From NCBI GenBank assembly GCA_900299035.1, contig OMIG01000227.1, forward strand, positions 1 through 36,604: a stretch of DNA of 36,604 nucleotides, given 5' to 3'. The notes below the pieces were generated by a model. The model had not been told where the DNA came from and searched no databases. It worked only from the letters and a program-made list of their open reading frames with translations. The translations under genes and the position numbers were made by a program. Positions 1 through 8,124 of this stretch are shown piece after piece. Within the stretch, counting starts at the first letter, position 1. Each line of letters begins with the position of its first letter. The stretch is from Pseudomonadota bacterium. GTDB taxonomy: Bacteria > Bdellovibrionota_C > UBA2361 > OMII01.

Positions 1-135
1 GGGTACTTTGAGTTCGTTCGGCGGCGTTCTAGCAGCCCACTTCGCTGCCGGGTGCGTGACTCTGAAGGCGCCCGCTCGGCGGTTCGCACGCTCCGCTAGC
101 TAAGCGAGGGCAGCCACACTCAAGAGCGAGTAGCC
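1..135. other. Left-edge stretch without a recognisable gene
   Basis: No open frame with a plausible start, no tRNA-like cloverleaf and no T-tract terminator is visible here. It lies downstream of the minus-strand gene at 136-366. Short stem possibilities exist (for example CGCT/AGCG around 97-112) but none is followed by a T-run on the minus strand. Confidence 0.4.
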
Positions 136-366
136 TTATTCCTCGTGCGGACCCTTAATCGGCGAGCCATCCTTAAACTGCGGCGCAACGAGAACCTCGC
201 GGTACCGATAGGAGCCTGTAATAGGGCACTGGTATCCGACAGCTGAGGGGCTCAGGACGATTTCGGGCAGAGACAGGTACTCAATTCCAGACTCCCCGTG
301 CACTCGCCTAGCGTCGGGGTGCGCGGCAAGCTTCTGCATCTCGTCACTCTTAGCGTGGTATACCAT
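136..366 (-). CDS. Small orphan protein, 76 aa, function unknown
   Basis: I do not recognise this protein. It is a 76-residue soluble, charged polypeptide with a single cysteine in a YQCPITGSYRYREV segment (about residues 45-58) and no membrane segment or signal peptide. The start is well supported: ATG is preceded on the minus strand by a perfect AGGAGG with a 7-nt gap. A plausible promoter lies just upstream (391-419). It sits downstream of the photolyase operon on the same strand but 105 nt away with its own promoter-like element, so it is probably transcribed separately. The strong ribosome binding site makes a real gene likely; no function can be offered. Confidence 0.7.
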   Translation of the reverse strand: MVYHAKSDEMQKLAAHPDARRVHGESGIEYLSLPEIVLSPSAVGYQCPITGSYRYREVLVAPQFKDGSPIKGPHEE

Positions 367-390
367 GGGCGGCCTCCTGTTTTTAGCGGC

Positions 391-419
391 ATGCTATCAC
401 GCCCCATCCGCTAATCCAG
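391..419 (-). promoter_or_regulatory. Putative sigma70-type promoter for the 76-aa gene
   Basis: Read on the minus strand, CTGGAT (414-419) and TAGCAT (391-396) are separated by 17 nt. The implied transcript would start about 18 nt before the ATG at 366, leaving room for the AGGAGG. The match is moderate and based on visual inspection only. Confidence 0.35.
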
Positions 420-471
420 CTTTTTCGCGCCAGTCCAGAAGGCCCCTACAGCGGGAGCGATATCCAGCGAG

Positions 472-1854
472 CTAGCCCTTGCACTCGCGGAACATCTCCT
501 CGGCGATGACCTTCTGCGTTCCGTGCTCGACCACTGGCTCCGGGTAGTCTACCGAGCGGGTCATGTCCGGCTCGTGCATGGTGTGGATGTACTTCGGCGA
601 GAGTTGCTTAAGCTCAGGAACCCAGCGCTTGATGTACTCGCAGCCTGGGTCGAAGCGCGCCTGCTGGAGCCACGGGTTAAAGATTCTGAAGTACGGCTGG
701 GCGTCACACCCCGTAGACGCCGCCCACTGCCAGCTGCCGTTGTTGACGGCTGGATCGTAGTCGGTGAGGTGCTGGGCAAAGAACTGCTCTCCCTTCTGCC
801 AGTTAATGTGGAGGTCCTTTACGAGGAACGAGGCAACAATCATGCGCACGCGGTTGTGCATGAAGCCGGTTTGGACGAGTTCCCTCATTCCGGCGTCCAC
901 TATTGGAAATCCGGTCTTTCCCGCGCACCACGCCTTAAAGAGGCGCTGGTCCTTGCTCCACTCAAGCGCGTCGTACATGCGGTGAAAAGCGCCCTTGAAG
1001 ACATGCGGAAAGTGAAAGGCGATGTGGGTGAAGAAGTCGCGCCAGTACAATTCACGAATGAGCGTATGGCTAGGACCGAATGTCGCCGCGACCGAATGGT
1101 ACGATTCGCGGATGGATACCGTGCCGAACTTATGGTGCGAGGCAAGGAGAGTTGTCCCTCGCACGGCGGGCAGGTTGCGCTGCTCTTCGTACTGGGCGAA
1201 ATCGGAGATAGACTTAAGAATCGCGGCGCCCTGCGAGCGGCCTCCACGGCTCATGCGGAGCGGCGCCGCCGTTTCGGGCCAGAAGTCACGAGGAGCCACC
1301 GTCTTTCCTGAGAATTTTGCTGCGGTGGAGAAGGTGCCGCGAGGCGCGCCGGAGGGCTTTGCGACTTCAAGCTTGGAGGCCTTCTTGAAGAAAGGAGTGT
1401 AGACTGTGTACGGCTTGCCGTCGTCCTTGGCGAAGGTTTCTGGCTGCACCAAGAGCGCGTCACCGAAGGTGCTGCATGGTACTTCGAGCTTCTTGCACGC
1501 CTGGGCAATAGCCTCATCGCGGGCACGGCTGAAGGGCGTGTAGTCCCGGTTGAAGAATACCGCGTCGATTTCGAGCTGCTGTATGAGCTTGGAAATGACC
1601 GCCGCATGCTCGCCATGCAGCACGAGCAGCTTGCCTCCGCGCTTCTCTATCGCTTGCGCTAGCTCCTCTAGGCTTTCGATCATGAATGCAAGGCCATTCA
1701 CGGAGCGGAAGGGGTGGGGGCCAGCCTGAGCGTCGTTGAAGATGAAGCAGGTGACGACCTCCGCCGCTGATGACAGGGCAGCCTGCAAAGCTGTGTTGTC
1801 GTGCAGCCGCAGGTCGCGGCGGAAGATGTGCAGTGCTCGCTTGTGCTGGCTCAT
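472..1854 (-). CDS. phrB: Deoxyribodipyrimidine photo-lyase (class I CPD photolyase)
   Basis: Light-driven flavoenzyme that splits cyclobutane pyrimidine dimers in DNA. The 460-residue length is normal for class I photolyases. The N-terminal Rossmann-like domain opens with FRRDLRLHDN (residues 11-20). The FAD-binding C-terminal half carries IRELYWRDFF (265-274), AGMRELVQTGFMHNRVRM (321-338) and the hallmark NNGSWQWAASTGCDAQPYF (371-389), including the family's conserved Trp and Asn active-site region. The ATG at 1854 follows the stop of the cryptochrome gene by 5 nt, so the two are probably translated from one mRNA. A cryptochrome-only function is possible for this superfamily, but the intact WQWAASTG segment and the neighbouring repair gene favour a repair enzyme. 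Confidence 0.93.
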   Translation of the reverse strand: MSQHKRALHIFRRDLRLHDNTALQAALSSAAEVVTCFIFNDAQAGPHPFRSVNGLAFMIESLEELAQAIEKRGGKLLVLHGEHAAVISKLIQQLEIDAVFFNRDYTPFSRARDEAIAQACKKLEVPCSTFGDALLVQPETFAKDDGKPYTVYTPFFKKASKLEVAKPSGAPRGTFSTAAKFSGKTVAPRDFWPETAAPLRMSRGGRSQGAAILKSISDFAQYEEQRNLPAVRGTTLLASHHKFGTVSIRESYHSVAATFGPSHTLIRELYWRDFFTHIAFHFPHVFKGAFHRMYDALEWSKDQRLFKAWCAGKTGFPIVDAGMRELVQTGFMHNRVRMIVASFLVKDLHINWQKGEQFFAQHLTDYDPAVNNGSWQWAASTGCDAQPYFRIFNPWLQQARFDPGCEYIKRWVPELKQLSPKYIHTMHEPDMTRSVDYPEPVVEHGTQKVIAEEMFRECKG

Positions 1855-1859
1855 CTGGC

Positions 1860-3398
1860 TTACAGGTTCTCCAGGTTTTTTAGGTGTTCAGCGGCTTGCC
1901 GCTCTATCTCCCTTACCTCGGCTGCAGGCATCTTGTCGAGGAGGCGGTAGCCCATCCCGATGCGAGGGTTCTTTTCAAGCTTCTTGCGGTGGGTGATGAG
2001 GAAGTTCCAGTAGAGGCTGTTGAACGGGCACGAACCAGGGCCGGTTCGCTGCTTTGAGCTGTAGGCACAGCCGGAGCAGTAGTTGGACATCTTGGAGATG
2101 TAGTTCGCGCTGGCGATGTAGGGCTTCGTTCCGACGATGCCGCCGTCTGCGAATTGGCTCATGCCCCTGGTGTTTGGCAGCTGCACCCACTCAAGTGCAT
2201 CTGCGTACACTCCGAGGTACCAGCTGTCTACGTCGTCAGGGTTGATGCCAGCCAGGAGCGTAAAGTTGCCGGTGACCATGAGGCGCTGGATGTGGTGGGC
2301 GTAGGAGTCTTCGAGAGACTGCGTGACGGCATGCCGGACGCAGCTCATTTTTGTGTCGCCGTCCCAGAAATAGTGGGGCAGGGGGCGGCTCGCCTTGAAG
2401 AAGTTGAGCGTCTTGTAGGACGGCATGTGGGCCCAGTACACGCCGCGCATGAACTCTCTCCATCCGGCGATCTGGCGCACGAACCCTTCAATCTGTGCGA
2501 TCGATATCTTGCCGCTGTTCTTCTGCCAGGCCCGGACTGCGGCATCAACCACTTCCTTTGGAGAGATGAGCTTCACGTTCATCGAGAAGGAGAGCTTAGA
2601 GTGAAACAGCAGCCGGTGGCTGGTGTGCATCGCGTCTTGGTATGTCCCGAACGACGGCAGGAGCTTGTCACAGAAGTGCTTGAGCAGCTTCAGGGAGTCT
2701 TCCCGTGTGACGGGCCAGGTAAAGCGCGCTGCGTCGATGCTTCCAAACGTGGCGACTTTTTGCTTCTCAAGCAGTCGCACTATGTCTTTGGCGTCTCGCA
2801 CAAACTCCAGGGGCTCTGGAGGAGAAGCGTTGTCGGGCAGGCGCTTGCGATTTTCGCTGTCGAAATTCCAGCGTCCGCCGATAGGCTTTCCGTTCTCCAA
2901 CAGTATGTCGTGGGTTCGTCGCACCTCGCGGTAGAAGTTCTCCATGACGTAGCGCTTGTGCCCTTTGAAGACCTGCGCAAAGAACTCTCTCGGCACAAAG
3001 AAGTGGGCAGAGCCGCAGCGTGAGGTTGGAACAGGCAGCGATTTGCAGAGCTTCTGGAGGTCTTCTTCAACCCGGTACTCGTCTGCCTCCTGGCAGTCGA
3101 AGCCTGAGTAGCGGCCGGTAGCGATGAGTGCCTCCACATTAGCCGCAAAGGAGTGCCGATTGTCAGGGTCGTCGAGGCGGAAGTATCGCACGGAGAACCC
3201 TTTCTCGCGCAGCGCGTCCGCGAACGAACGCATCGCAAGGAAGAAGGCGACTACTTTTTGGGTGTGGTGCCGAACGTAGGTAGCCTCTTCCCGGACCTCC
3301 ATCAGCACGTACTCGGCCGCAGACGTGGGCTCGGAAAACCATGGGTGGGAGATATTAAGCTGGTCGCCGAGGATGAGGCGCAGGCGGGGCTTTGTCAT
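1860..3398 (-). CDS. FeS-containing cryptochrome/photolyase (prokaryotic (6-4) photolyase type)
   Basis: Member of the FeS-BCP branch, whose characterised member Agrobacterium PhrB repairs (6-4) photoproducts using FAD, a lumazine antenna and a [4Fe-4S] cluster. The 512-residue protein begins with the branch-typical LRLILGDQLN. Four cysteines at residues 353, 441, 444 and 457 (contexts MSCVRHAV, YCSGCAY, SCPFNSLYW) fall three residues after the four ligands I recall for PhrB, so the cluster site appears complete. The C-terminal half also keeps the GGIVGTKPYIASANYISKM-type region. Its ATG follows the DUF2256 stop by 2 nt with an AAGGA-like element inside that gene's end, pointing to coupled translation. 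Repair versus photoreceptor function cannot be decided from sequence alone. Confidence 0.92.
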   Translation of the reverse strand: MTKPRLRLILGDQLNISHPWFSEPTSAAEYVLMEVREEATYVRHHTQKVVAFFLAMRSFADALREKGFSVRYFRLDDPDNRHSFAANVEALIATGRYSGFDCQEADEYRVEEDLQKLCKSLPVPTSRCGSAHFFVPREFFAQVFKGHKRYVMENFYREVRRTHDILLENGKPIGGRWNFDSENRKRLPDNASPPEPLEFVRDAKDIVRLLEKQKVATFGSIDAARFTWPVTREDSLKLLKHFCDKLLPSFGTYQDAMHTSHRLLFHSKLSFSMNVKLISPKEVVDAAVRAWQKNSGKISIAQIEGFVRQIAGWREFMRGVYWAHMPSYKTLNFFKASRPLPHYFWDGDTKMSCVRHAVTQSLEDSYAHHIQRLMVTGNFTLLAGINPDDVDSWYLGVYADALEWVQLPNTRGMSQFADGGIVGTKPYIASANYISKMSNYCSGCAYSSKQRTGPGSCPFNSLYWNFLITHRKKLEKNPRIGMGYRLLDKMPAAEVREIERQAAEHLKNLENL

Positions 3399-3400
3399 GC

Positions 3401-3571
3401 TCAGTCCTTTTTAGTGACACCTGCCCTGCGGCAGCGCTCACTGCAGTACATAACCCGCTCCCAAGTGCGCCGCCACTTCTTCCTCCAACAAAACGCAAGC
3501 CCACAAACTGGGCATGTCTTGGTCGGAAGCCGCTCCTTGAATCCTCTAAGCTGTGGTTTCTTGTCAGGCAT
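3401..3571 (-). CDS. DUF2256 zinc-ribbon protein, 56 aa
   Basis: Small, basic, soluble protein with paired cysteines at residues 20, 23, 43 and 47 (TCPVCGLAF and YCSERC), separated by a Trp- and Lys-rich [12 protein letters not shown] segment. This is the DUF2256 pattern and suggests a treble-clef or zinc-ribbon metal site. DUF2256 genes are often found beside cryptochrome/photolyase genes, but no biochemical role is established to my knowledge. I chose the ATG at 3571 because an upstream in-frame start at 3634 would overlap the transporter gene and add a non-conserved-looking leader. No strong Shine-Dalgarno precedes 3571, so translation may be coupled to the upstream gene, which ends 28 nt earlier. 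The stop lies 2 nt before the cryptochrome ATG. Confidence 0.82.
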   Translation of the reverse strand: MPDKKPQLRGFKERLPTKTCPVCGLAFCWRKKWRRTWERVMYCSERCRRAGVTKKD

Positions 3572-3599
3572 GGGTTTGCACGAGCGGTGTGCGGAAGGC

Positions 3600-4460
3600 C
3601 TATCCGAAGAGAGAGATGACCGCGACTCCAGCAAACATGAGGCTTGCTCCTAGGAGCCTTCCCCGCAAGCTATCCTCTCCGAATACGAGCTTCCCGACTA
3701 GCAGCGAGAAGAAGATATTTGAGCGCTTGAGGCATATAACGTACAGGGCGTGCGTCGATGAGAGCGCCAGCAGGTAGGGCCCAAATGAAAGCGCATTGGC
3801 GAGCCCAATCAGGGGCAGCGTGCGCCATCCGGCAGTTGGCATCGCCCGAAAGGCTCCTCTCCAGAGTAAGACCGGGAGGAAGAGCAAGGCGATAGCGGCA
3901 AGCTCTGAGGCGGCCCAGAATGGAAGGCCGTAGGCCCGCACGGCACGCAGGTCGATCGCTGCCGTTACGCTCCAAAATGCAGACAGCAGGAGCATCATGC
4001 GCACGCCACGCTCGCGTGCGAGCGCGCGCACGGGGCCTAGGATGCCCGAACGGAGGTCAGAAATGTTGAGCAGGTAGCATCCAGCGGTCACCAGCGCAGT
4101 TCCGCCGATGCCTGCTGGGGTGGGGGAGTGCCCGTTGAGGAGCGGCCCGACGACCAGCAGGAACACCGGAGTGAAGGCAGTCATGGGAACGCACAGGGAG
4201 AGGTCGGAGCGAGCGAGAGCGTAAACTACCCCCAAGCTGCCAAAGACATGAGCTGCTCCCACCGTTATGGCAAGCAGCCAAAACGCCGGAGGCAGCTCTG
4301 ATGGTGCCGAAAGAAAGAGAGTCGGCAGGAAGAACGGCAGAGAGAAAGCCGAGTACGACCACGAGATCATGACGTGCGGCAGAGTCCCAGTGCTTCGCTT
4401 TGAGAGTGCGTCGCGAATTGCGTCACTGAGGCCTGACAGGAGAGAGAAAAAAATCCACAT
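3600..4460 (-). CDS. DMT superfamily (EamA-type) membrane transporter
   Basis: Polytopic inner-membrane protein of about 286 residues with roughly ten hydrophobic segments, beginning [24 protein letters not shown], the usual opening of EamA-domain drug/metabolite transporters. Two tandem halves of about 140 residues are visible, the second containing a [23 protein letters not shown] segment typical of the repeat's last helices. The ATG at 4460 fits the family opening; an in-frame GTG at 4475 is an alternative with an AAGG about 10 nt upstream. It is the first gene of the photolyase operon. Substrate unknown; whether it has any link to light repair or flavin/antenna cofactor supply is speculation. 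Confidence 0.85.
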   Translation of the reverse strand: MWIFFSLLSGLSDAIRDALSKRSTGTLPHVMISWSYSAFSLPFFLPTLFLSAPSELPPAFWLLAITVGAAHVFGSLGVVYALARSDLSLCVPMTAFTPVFLLVVGPLLNGHSPTPAGIGGTALVTAGCYLLNISDLRSGILGPVRALARERGVRMMLLLSAFWSVTAAIDLRAVRAYGLPFWAASELAAIALLFLPVLLWRGAFRAMPTAGWRTLPLIGLANALSFGPYLLALSSTHALYVICLKRSNIFFSLLVGKLVFGEDSLRGRLLGASLMFAGVAVISLFG

Positions 4461-4650
4461 ACGGAATTCGAGCACGAAGAAAGCGCCTTGAGTTCGGCGC
4501 TGGTGTGCGCTCGCCTAGCGCATTGCAGGACGCGTTGGTTTCACTCTAGCCGATGGCCATTAGCCGAGAAAGGTATGGAAACGACCGGTATACCAAGCAA
4601 TCGCGGCGTACGGTTAGATTTCGCTGCACAGGGTGGTGTACTCTAGCCGC
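4461..4650. promoter_or_regulatory. Divergent intergenic region between photolyase operon and exonuclease-ligase operon
   Basis: About 190 nt separate the two divergent transcription units. For the plus strand, TACTCT at 4639-4644 is a candidate -10 hexamer, with only a weak TTAGAT (4614-4619, 19-nt spacer) as -35. Its position would put the transcription start on or next to the ATG at 4651. No clear minus-strand promoter stands out. Both flanking operons are DNA-repair units, so a shared regulator is conceivable, but I see no LexA-like box. Confidence 0.35.
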
Positions 4651-5649
4651 ATGTTTGCGCGAGAACCGCTGCTGCGAGTGACCCCACAAGGGCTGTACTG
4701 TCCTCGGGCGGACGTCCACATTGACCCGTGGCAGCCGGTCAAGAGGGCGCTCATTACGCATGCCCACTCGGACCATGCGCGTCCGGACTGCGGGAGCTAC
4801 CTCGCGCAGCGAGAGACCCTGCCGATTCTGCGCCTTCGCCTCGGCGCTCAGCCAAGCCAGCTACAAGGCGTCGATTACGGGGAAGAGCTTTTCATCAACG
4901 GAGTGAGGTTCTCCTTTCACCCCGCTGGCCATGTGCCTGGCTCCGCTCAGATACTTGCAGAGGCCGACGGTGAACGGTGGGTATTTAGCGGCGACTACAA
5001 AACAGAGAGCGATGGAGTCTCTCGGCCCTTTGAGCCGGTTCGTTGCGACGTCTTCATCTCGGAGTGCACGTTTGGGCTGCCGGTGTTTTCTTGGAGGCCG
5101 CAAGCAGAGGTCTTTGCCGAGCTGCACGAGTGGTGGCGCCGTAATCAGGCTGCGGGGGTAAGCTCCGTAGTTTGCGCGTACGCGCTCGGGAAGGCCCAGA
5201 GGCTCTTAGCGCACCTGGACCGCTCTGTTGGCAGGGTAATTGTGCACTCCTCTGTGTGGGAGGTCTGTGAAGCTTTGGGGCACGACCTATCGGGCTTCGA
5301 GAGAGCCAACTCCGACATCCGTGCTCAGGGTGCTCTCGTTGTGGCGCCGCCGGCCGCGGCAGGCGGCGCCTGGCTGAACCGGTTTTCGCCGTACTCTCTG
5401 GCATCGCTCTCGGGCTGGATGGCGATCCGCGGCATGCGAAGGCGCCGCGGTGTCGAGCGGGGCTTCGTGCTCTCTGACCACGCGGATTTCCGCGGCCTGA
5501 CCGACGCAGTTGCGGCGACTGGGGCAAGCCGGGTGCTGCTGACCCATGGCTACACCGCGCCGTTCTCTCGCTGGCTGTGCGAAAAGGGCATTGATGCGCG
5601 AGAGCTCGACACGGCGTTCGGCTCCGAAGACGGGGAGGAATCTCCGTGA
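4651..5649 (+). CDS. Ligase-associated DNA exonuclease, metallo-beta-lactamase/beta-CASP-like
   Basis: Metallo-beta-lactamase-fold protein of the family found with bacterial ATP-dependent ligases (ligase-associated DNA damage response exonuclease). The metal motif THAHSDH lies at residues 36-42. Later elements include a GHVPGSAQ segment, SGDYKTE and the C-terminal LSDHADF, all expected for this fold. Of the possible starts, ATG at 4651 is preferred; in-frame GTGs at 4633 and 4636 would add six or fewer residues. No Shine-Dalgarno is visible before 4651, consistent with a leaderless or weakly initiated message. The stop overlaps the ligase start in a GTGA, so the two are translationally coupled. 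The predicted role is DNA end processing in repair together with the ligase. Confidence 0.87.
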   Translation: MFAREPLLRVTPQGLYCPRADVHIDPWQPVKRALITHAHSDHARPDCGSYLAQRETLPILRLRLGAQPSQLQGVDYGEELFINGVRFSFHPAGHVPGSAQILAEADGERWVFSGDYKTESDGVSRPFEPVRCDVFISECTFGLPVFSWRPQAEVFAELHEWWRRNQAAGVSSVVCAYALGKAQRLLAHLDRSVGRVIVHSSVWEVCEALGHDLSGFERANSDIRAQGALVVAPPAAAGGAWLNRFSPYSLASLSGWMAIRGMRRRRGVERGFVLSDHADFRGLTDAVAATGASRVLLTHGYTAPFSRWLCEKGIDARELDTAFGSEDGEESP

Positions 5650-7229
5650 CAGACTTCGTCTCTCTCTACTTCGCCTTGAGTGAAACATCGAGCACCTCGC
5701 AGAAGGTCCGGCTTCTCACAGAGTTCTTTGGGGCAGCGCCCCAGGGCGAGCTTGGCTGGGCCGTGCACCTCTTGCGTGGAGAGAAGCTGGAGCGAGGCCT
5801 CTCGTCGTCGCAGCTACGACAGCTCTGCGCCGAGGTGTCAGGAATACCTCCGTGGCTTCTCGAAGAGTCGTACCAGGTTGTGGGGGACCTAGCGGAAACG
5901 ATCTCGAAGCTTGCCGCCGGGAAAGCATCGGGCGAGCGCGTGTCCCTTCAGAAATGGGTCGAGCTGGTGCGGTCCCTGAGGGAAGCTCCGCTCGACGAGC
6001 GCATGGCGAAGGTCGCCGAAGCTTGGCGGCACATGTCAGAGGCCGAGAGCCTCGTATTCAACAAGCTCCTGACTGGAGGGCTGCGCATCGGAGTTTCTCG
6101 CGGGCTGGTGGTGAAGGCGTTAGCCGCCGCTGCTGGGGCCGACGAGGCGCAGGTGTCGCAGCGGCTCCTGTCACTTCGCGATGTCCGTGAGATCTCACTA
6201 CCAGCGCTTGCTGAACAGGGCTCGGGGAGCGAGAACATGGCTCCGTACCCTTTCTGCCTCGCGCACCCGCTTGAAGCTGAGCCGCAACAACTCGGAGAGC
6301 CCGAGGAGTGGATCGCAGAGTGGAAGTGGGATGGAATTCGGGCCCAGATTGTCCGCAGGGGAGGGCGAGTGGCGGTGTGGTCGCGCGGAGAGGAGCTAGT
6401 CACGGAGAGCTTCCCTGAGCTGGAGCTGCTTTCCCAGAAGCTTCCGGAGGGCTGCGTGCTGGACGGTGAGATAGTTGCGCTCGATGGAGATGAGCCAGCA
6501 GCCTTCTCCAGGCTACAGCAGCGACTCAACCGCAAGAGGATTTCGATCACCCTGCTCAAGCAGATTCCCGTTGGCTTTATTGCGTACGACCTGCTGGAGC
6601 TTAACTCGGAAGACCTGCGAAACGTTCCGCTCGGTGTTAGGCGACAGAAGCTCGCTGCCATCCTTGAGAAGGCCGGCATCTCGAAGCGCGACCTCAGGCT
6701 CTCCCCGGAAGTAGAGTTCTGTCAATGGCAGCAACTCGACCGAATGAGGGAGGGAGCGCGCGAGAACGGGGCGGAAGGGTTCATGCTCAAGTCGCGCGAT
6801 TCCCTCTACATTGGAGGGCGCAAGCGAGGCTCTTGGTGGAAGTGGAAGGCCAACCCCTATAGCGTTGACGGGGTGCTCGTCTACGCGCAGCGAGGCCATG
6901 GGCGTCGAGCAGGACTCTTCACCGACTACACCTTCGCCGTGTGGAAGGACGGAGAGCTCGTGCCATTCGCTAAAGCCTATTCAGGGCTAACCGACAGCGA
7001 GATTCGGGAGGTAGACGCGTTTGTGAAAGCCCACACAAAAGAGCGCTTCGGCCCGGTCCGCCCCGTGGAGCCACAGCTTGTCTTTGAGATCGGGTTTGAG
7101 GGCATTCAGGCTTCTCGGCGACACAAGTCGGGAGTCGCTGTGCGATTCCCGCGTATCCTGCGCTGGCGAAAAGACAAGCCCGCCAGCGAAGCAGACACAG
7201 TCGAGACGTTGCGGCAGCTTACTAGCTGA
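5646..7229 (+). CDS. ATP-dependent DNA ligase (LigC/PP_1105-like family)
   Basis: Seals DNA nicks using ATP. The adenylated lysine is K227 in the motif I sequence EWKWDGIR. Other nucleotidyltransferase motifs are visible: LDGEIVA (motif III region), EGFMLKSRDSLYIGGRKRGSWWKWK (motifs IV to V region) and an OB-fold C-terminal domain ending with FPRILRWRKDKP. An N-terminal helical DNA-binding domain of about 200 residues precedes the catalytic core, giving 527 residues, normal for this family. GTG start overlaps the exonuclease stop by 4 nt. The LHR-like helicase and PdeM phosphoesterase that often complete this module are not in the window. It ends overlapping the convergent membrane-protein gene by 8 nt. 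Confidence 0.92.
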   Translation: MTDFVSLYFALSETSSTSQKVRLLTEFFGAAPQGELGWAVHLLRGEKLERGLSSSQLRQLCAEVSGIPPWLLEESYQVVGDLAETISKLAAGKASGERVSLQKWVELVRSLREAPLDERMAKVAEAWRHMSEAESLVFNKLLTGGLRIGVSRGLVVKALAAAAGADEAQVSQRLLSLRDVREISLPALAEQGSGSENMAPYPFCLAHPLEAEPQQLGEPEEWIAEWKWDGIRAQIVRRGGRVAVWSRGEELVTESFPELELLSQKLPEGCVLDGEIVALDGDEPAAFSRLQQRLNRKRISITLLKQIPVGFIAYDLLELNSEDLRNVPLGVRRQKLAAILEKAGISKRDLRLSPEVEFCQWQQLDRMREGARENGAEGFMLKSRDSLYIGGRKRGSWWKWKANPYSVDGVLVYAQRGHGRRAGLFTDYTFAVWKDGELVPFAKAYSGLTDSEIREVDAFVKAHTKERFGPVRPVEPQLVFEIGFEGIQASRRHKSGVAVRFPRILRWRKDKPASEADTVETLRQLTS

Positions 7230-8040
7230 CGCTCGCGCAGCTGTCGCGGTAGCAGAGGGCGATAGCGAGCAGGGCGTAGCAGCTAATGAGGAACGCGGCG
7301 ATCATGACCGCCAGTCCGCCAACGACGGGGATCCACCCGAGAGTAAAGGAGAGCAGGAGGTTTACCAGCAGCGTCGCGACTCCTACTCCGAGCAGCAGAA
7401 GCGACATTGCAGCCCAACGGCGCCAGTCTTTCGACATGAGGCTCCATCCCCGAGAAAGCGCAGCCATCGGCCCGGATTCCGGAGCGTCAAAGTAGCTCAA
7501 AGACGAGCATGCCACAAAGCAGATCAGAACCGGGTACGCCAAGATCAGCGGAAGACCCAGGAGAAAAAAGAGCACCATCGAGAGGACCATCACGGCAATC
7601 ATCGCGAGGCCGACGGCCAACATCTGCAGAAATAGCAGCCCAAGGTAGCCCCAGAAGGTTGAGTCGTACCTCCAGAGCGAGCCAAAAGAGAAAGAGTCGG
7701 TAGTATTCCTGCTCGCCTTGCACACAAATCGGCTGAAGCAGAAGCCGTAGTATGCTGAAATCGGAGTGAGCAGGATGACAGAGAGCACTAAACCGATGGC
7801 CATGCTGCCCAAAACAGCGCCGACAGCCTCCTCCTCGGTTGAGGCGGTTGAGGCTAGTCCTGCCCCTGCCATAGCGAACCCTCCCAGGAGGACCAGCATC
7901 ACGCCAGAGATCACCACATTGAAGGGCACAACGAGCATCAGGCAGCTTGAGATGCGCGGCTTAAAGTAATCAATCGCCGACCTGAAGTTATTCACTCCTG
8001 ATGAGAACATGCTGCTGAACGAGACCGGTGTTGTTGTCAT
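7222..8040 (-). CDS. Polytopic membrane protein, 272 aa, function unknown
   Basis: I do not recognise a specific family. The protein has about six hydrophobic segments: roughly residues 35-60, 80-105, 130-165, 165-185, 210-235 and 240-265. The layout resembles glycerophosphodiester phosphodiesterase membrane-domain or DUF975-like proteins. A hydrophilic loop with FDAPESGPMAALSRGWSLM precedes the last two helices; an 'ALxxSWxLM' motif of this kind is seen in those groups. An AAGGA ends 7 nt before the ATG at 8040, supporting the start. It lies 84 nt downstream of the sulfatase-like gene on the same strand and converges with the ligase gene (8-nt overlap). Confidence 0.75.
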   Translation of the reverse strand: MTTTPVSFSSMFSSGVNNFRSAIDYFKPRISSCLMLVVPFNVVISGVMLVLLGGFAMAGAGLASTASTEEEAVGAVLGSMAIGLVLSVILLTPISAYYGFCFSRFVCKASRNTTDSFSFGSLWRYDSTFWGYLGLLFLQMLAVGLAMIAVMVLSMVLFFLLGLPLILAYPVLICFVACSSLSYFDAPESGPMAALSRGWSLMSKDWRRWAAMSLLLLGVGVATLLVNLLLSFTLGWIPVVGGLAVMIAAFLISCYALLAIALCYRDSCASVS

Positions 8041-8124
8041 GGTTGCATCCTTAAGAGCGGGTCGTGATCCCCCGTCACTTGCGGAAGCTTAATAGCAGAC
8101 AACGAGGGCTCTACGGAAGTACAA

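Noticed and set aside
523-1311. 262-codon plus-strand frame opposite the CPD photolyase
   Set aside because: Shadow of phrB on the other strand. It lacks family features and a ribosome binding site, and the minus-strand photolyase explains the region fully.
2154-3023. 289-codon plus-strand frame opposite the FeS cryptochrome
   Set aside because: Antisense shadow in a high-GC gene. The minus-strand protein has all expected motifs and cluster cysteines.
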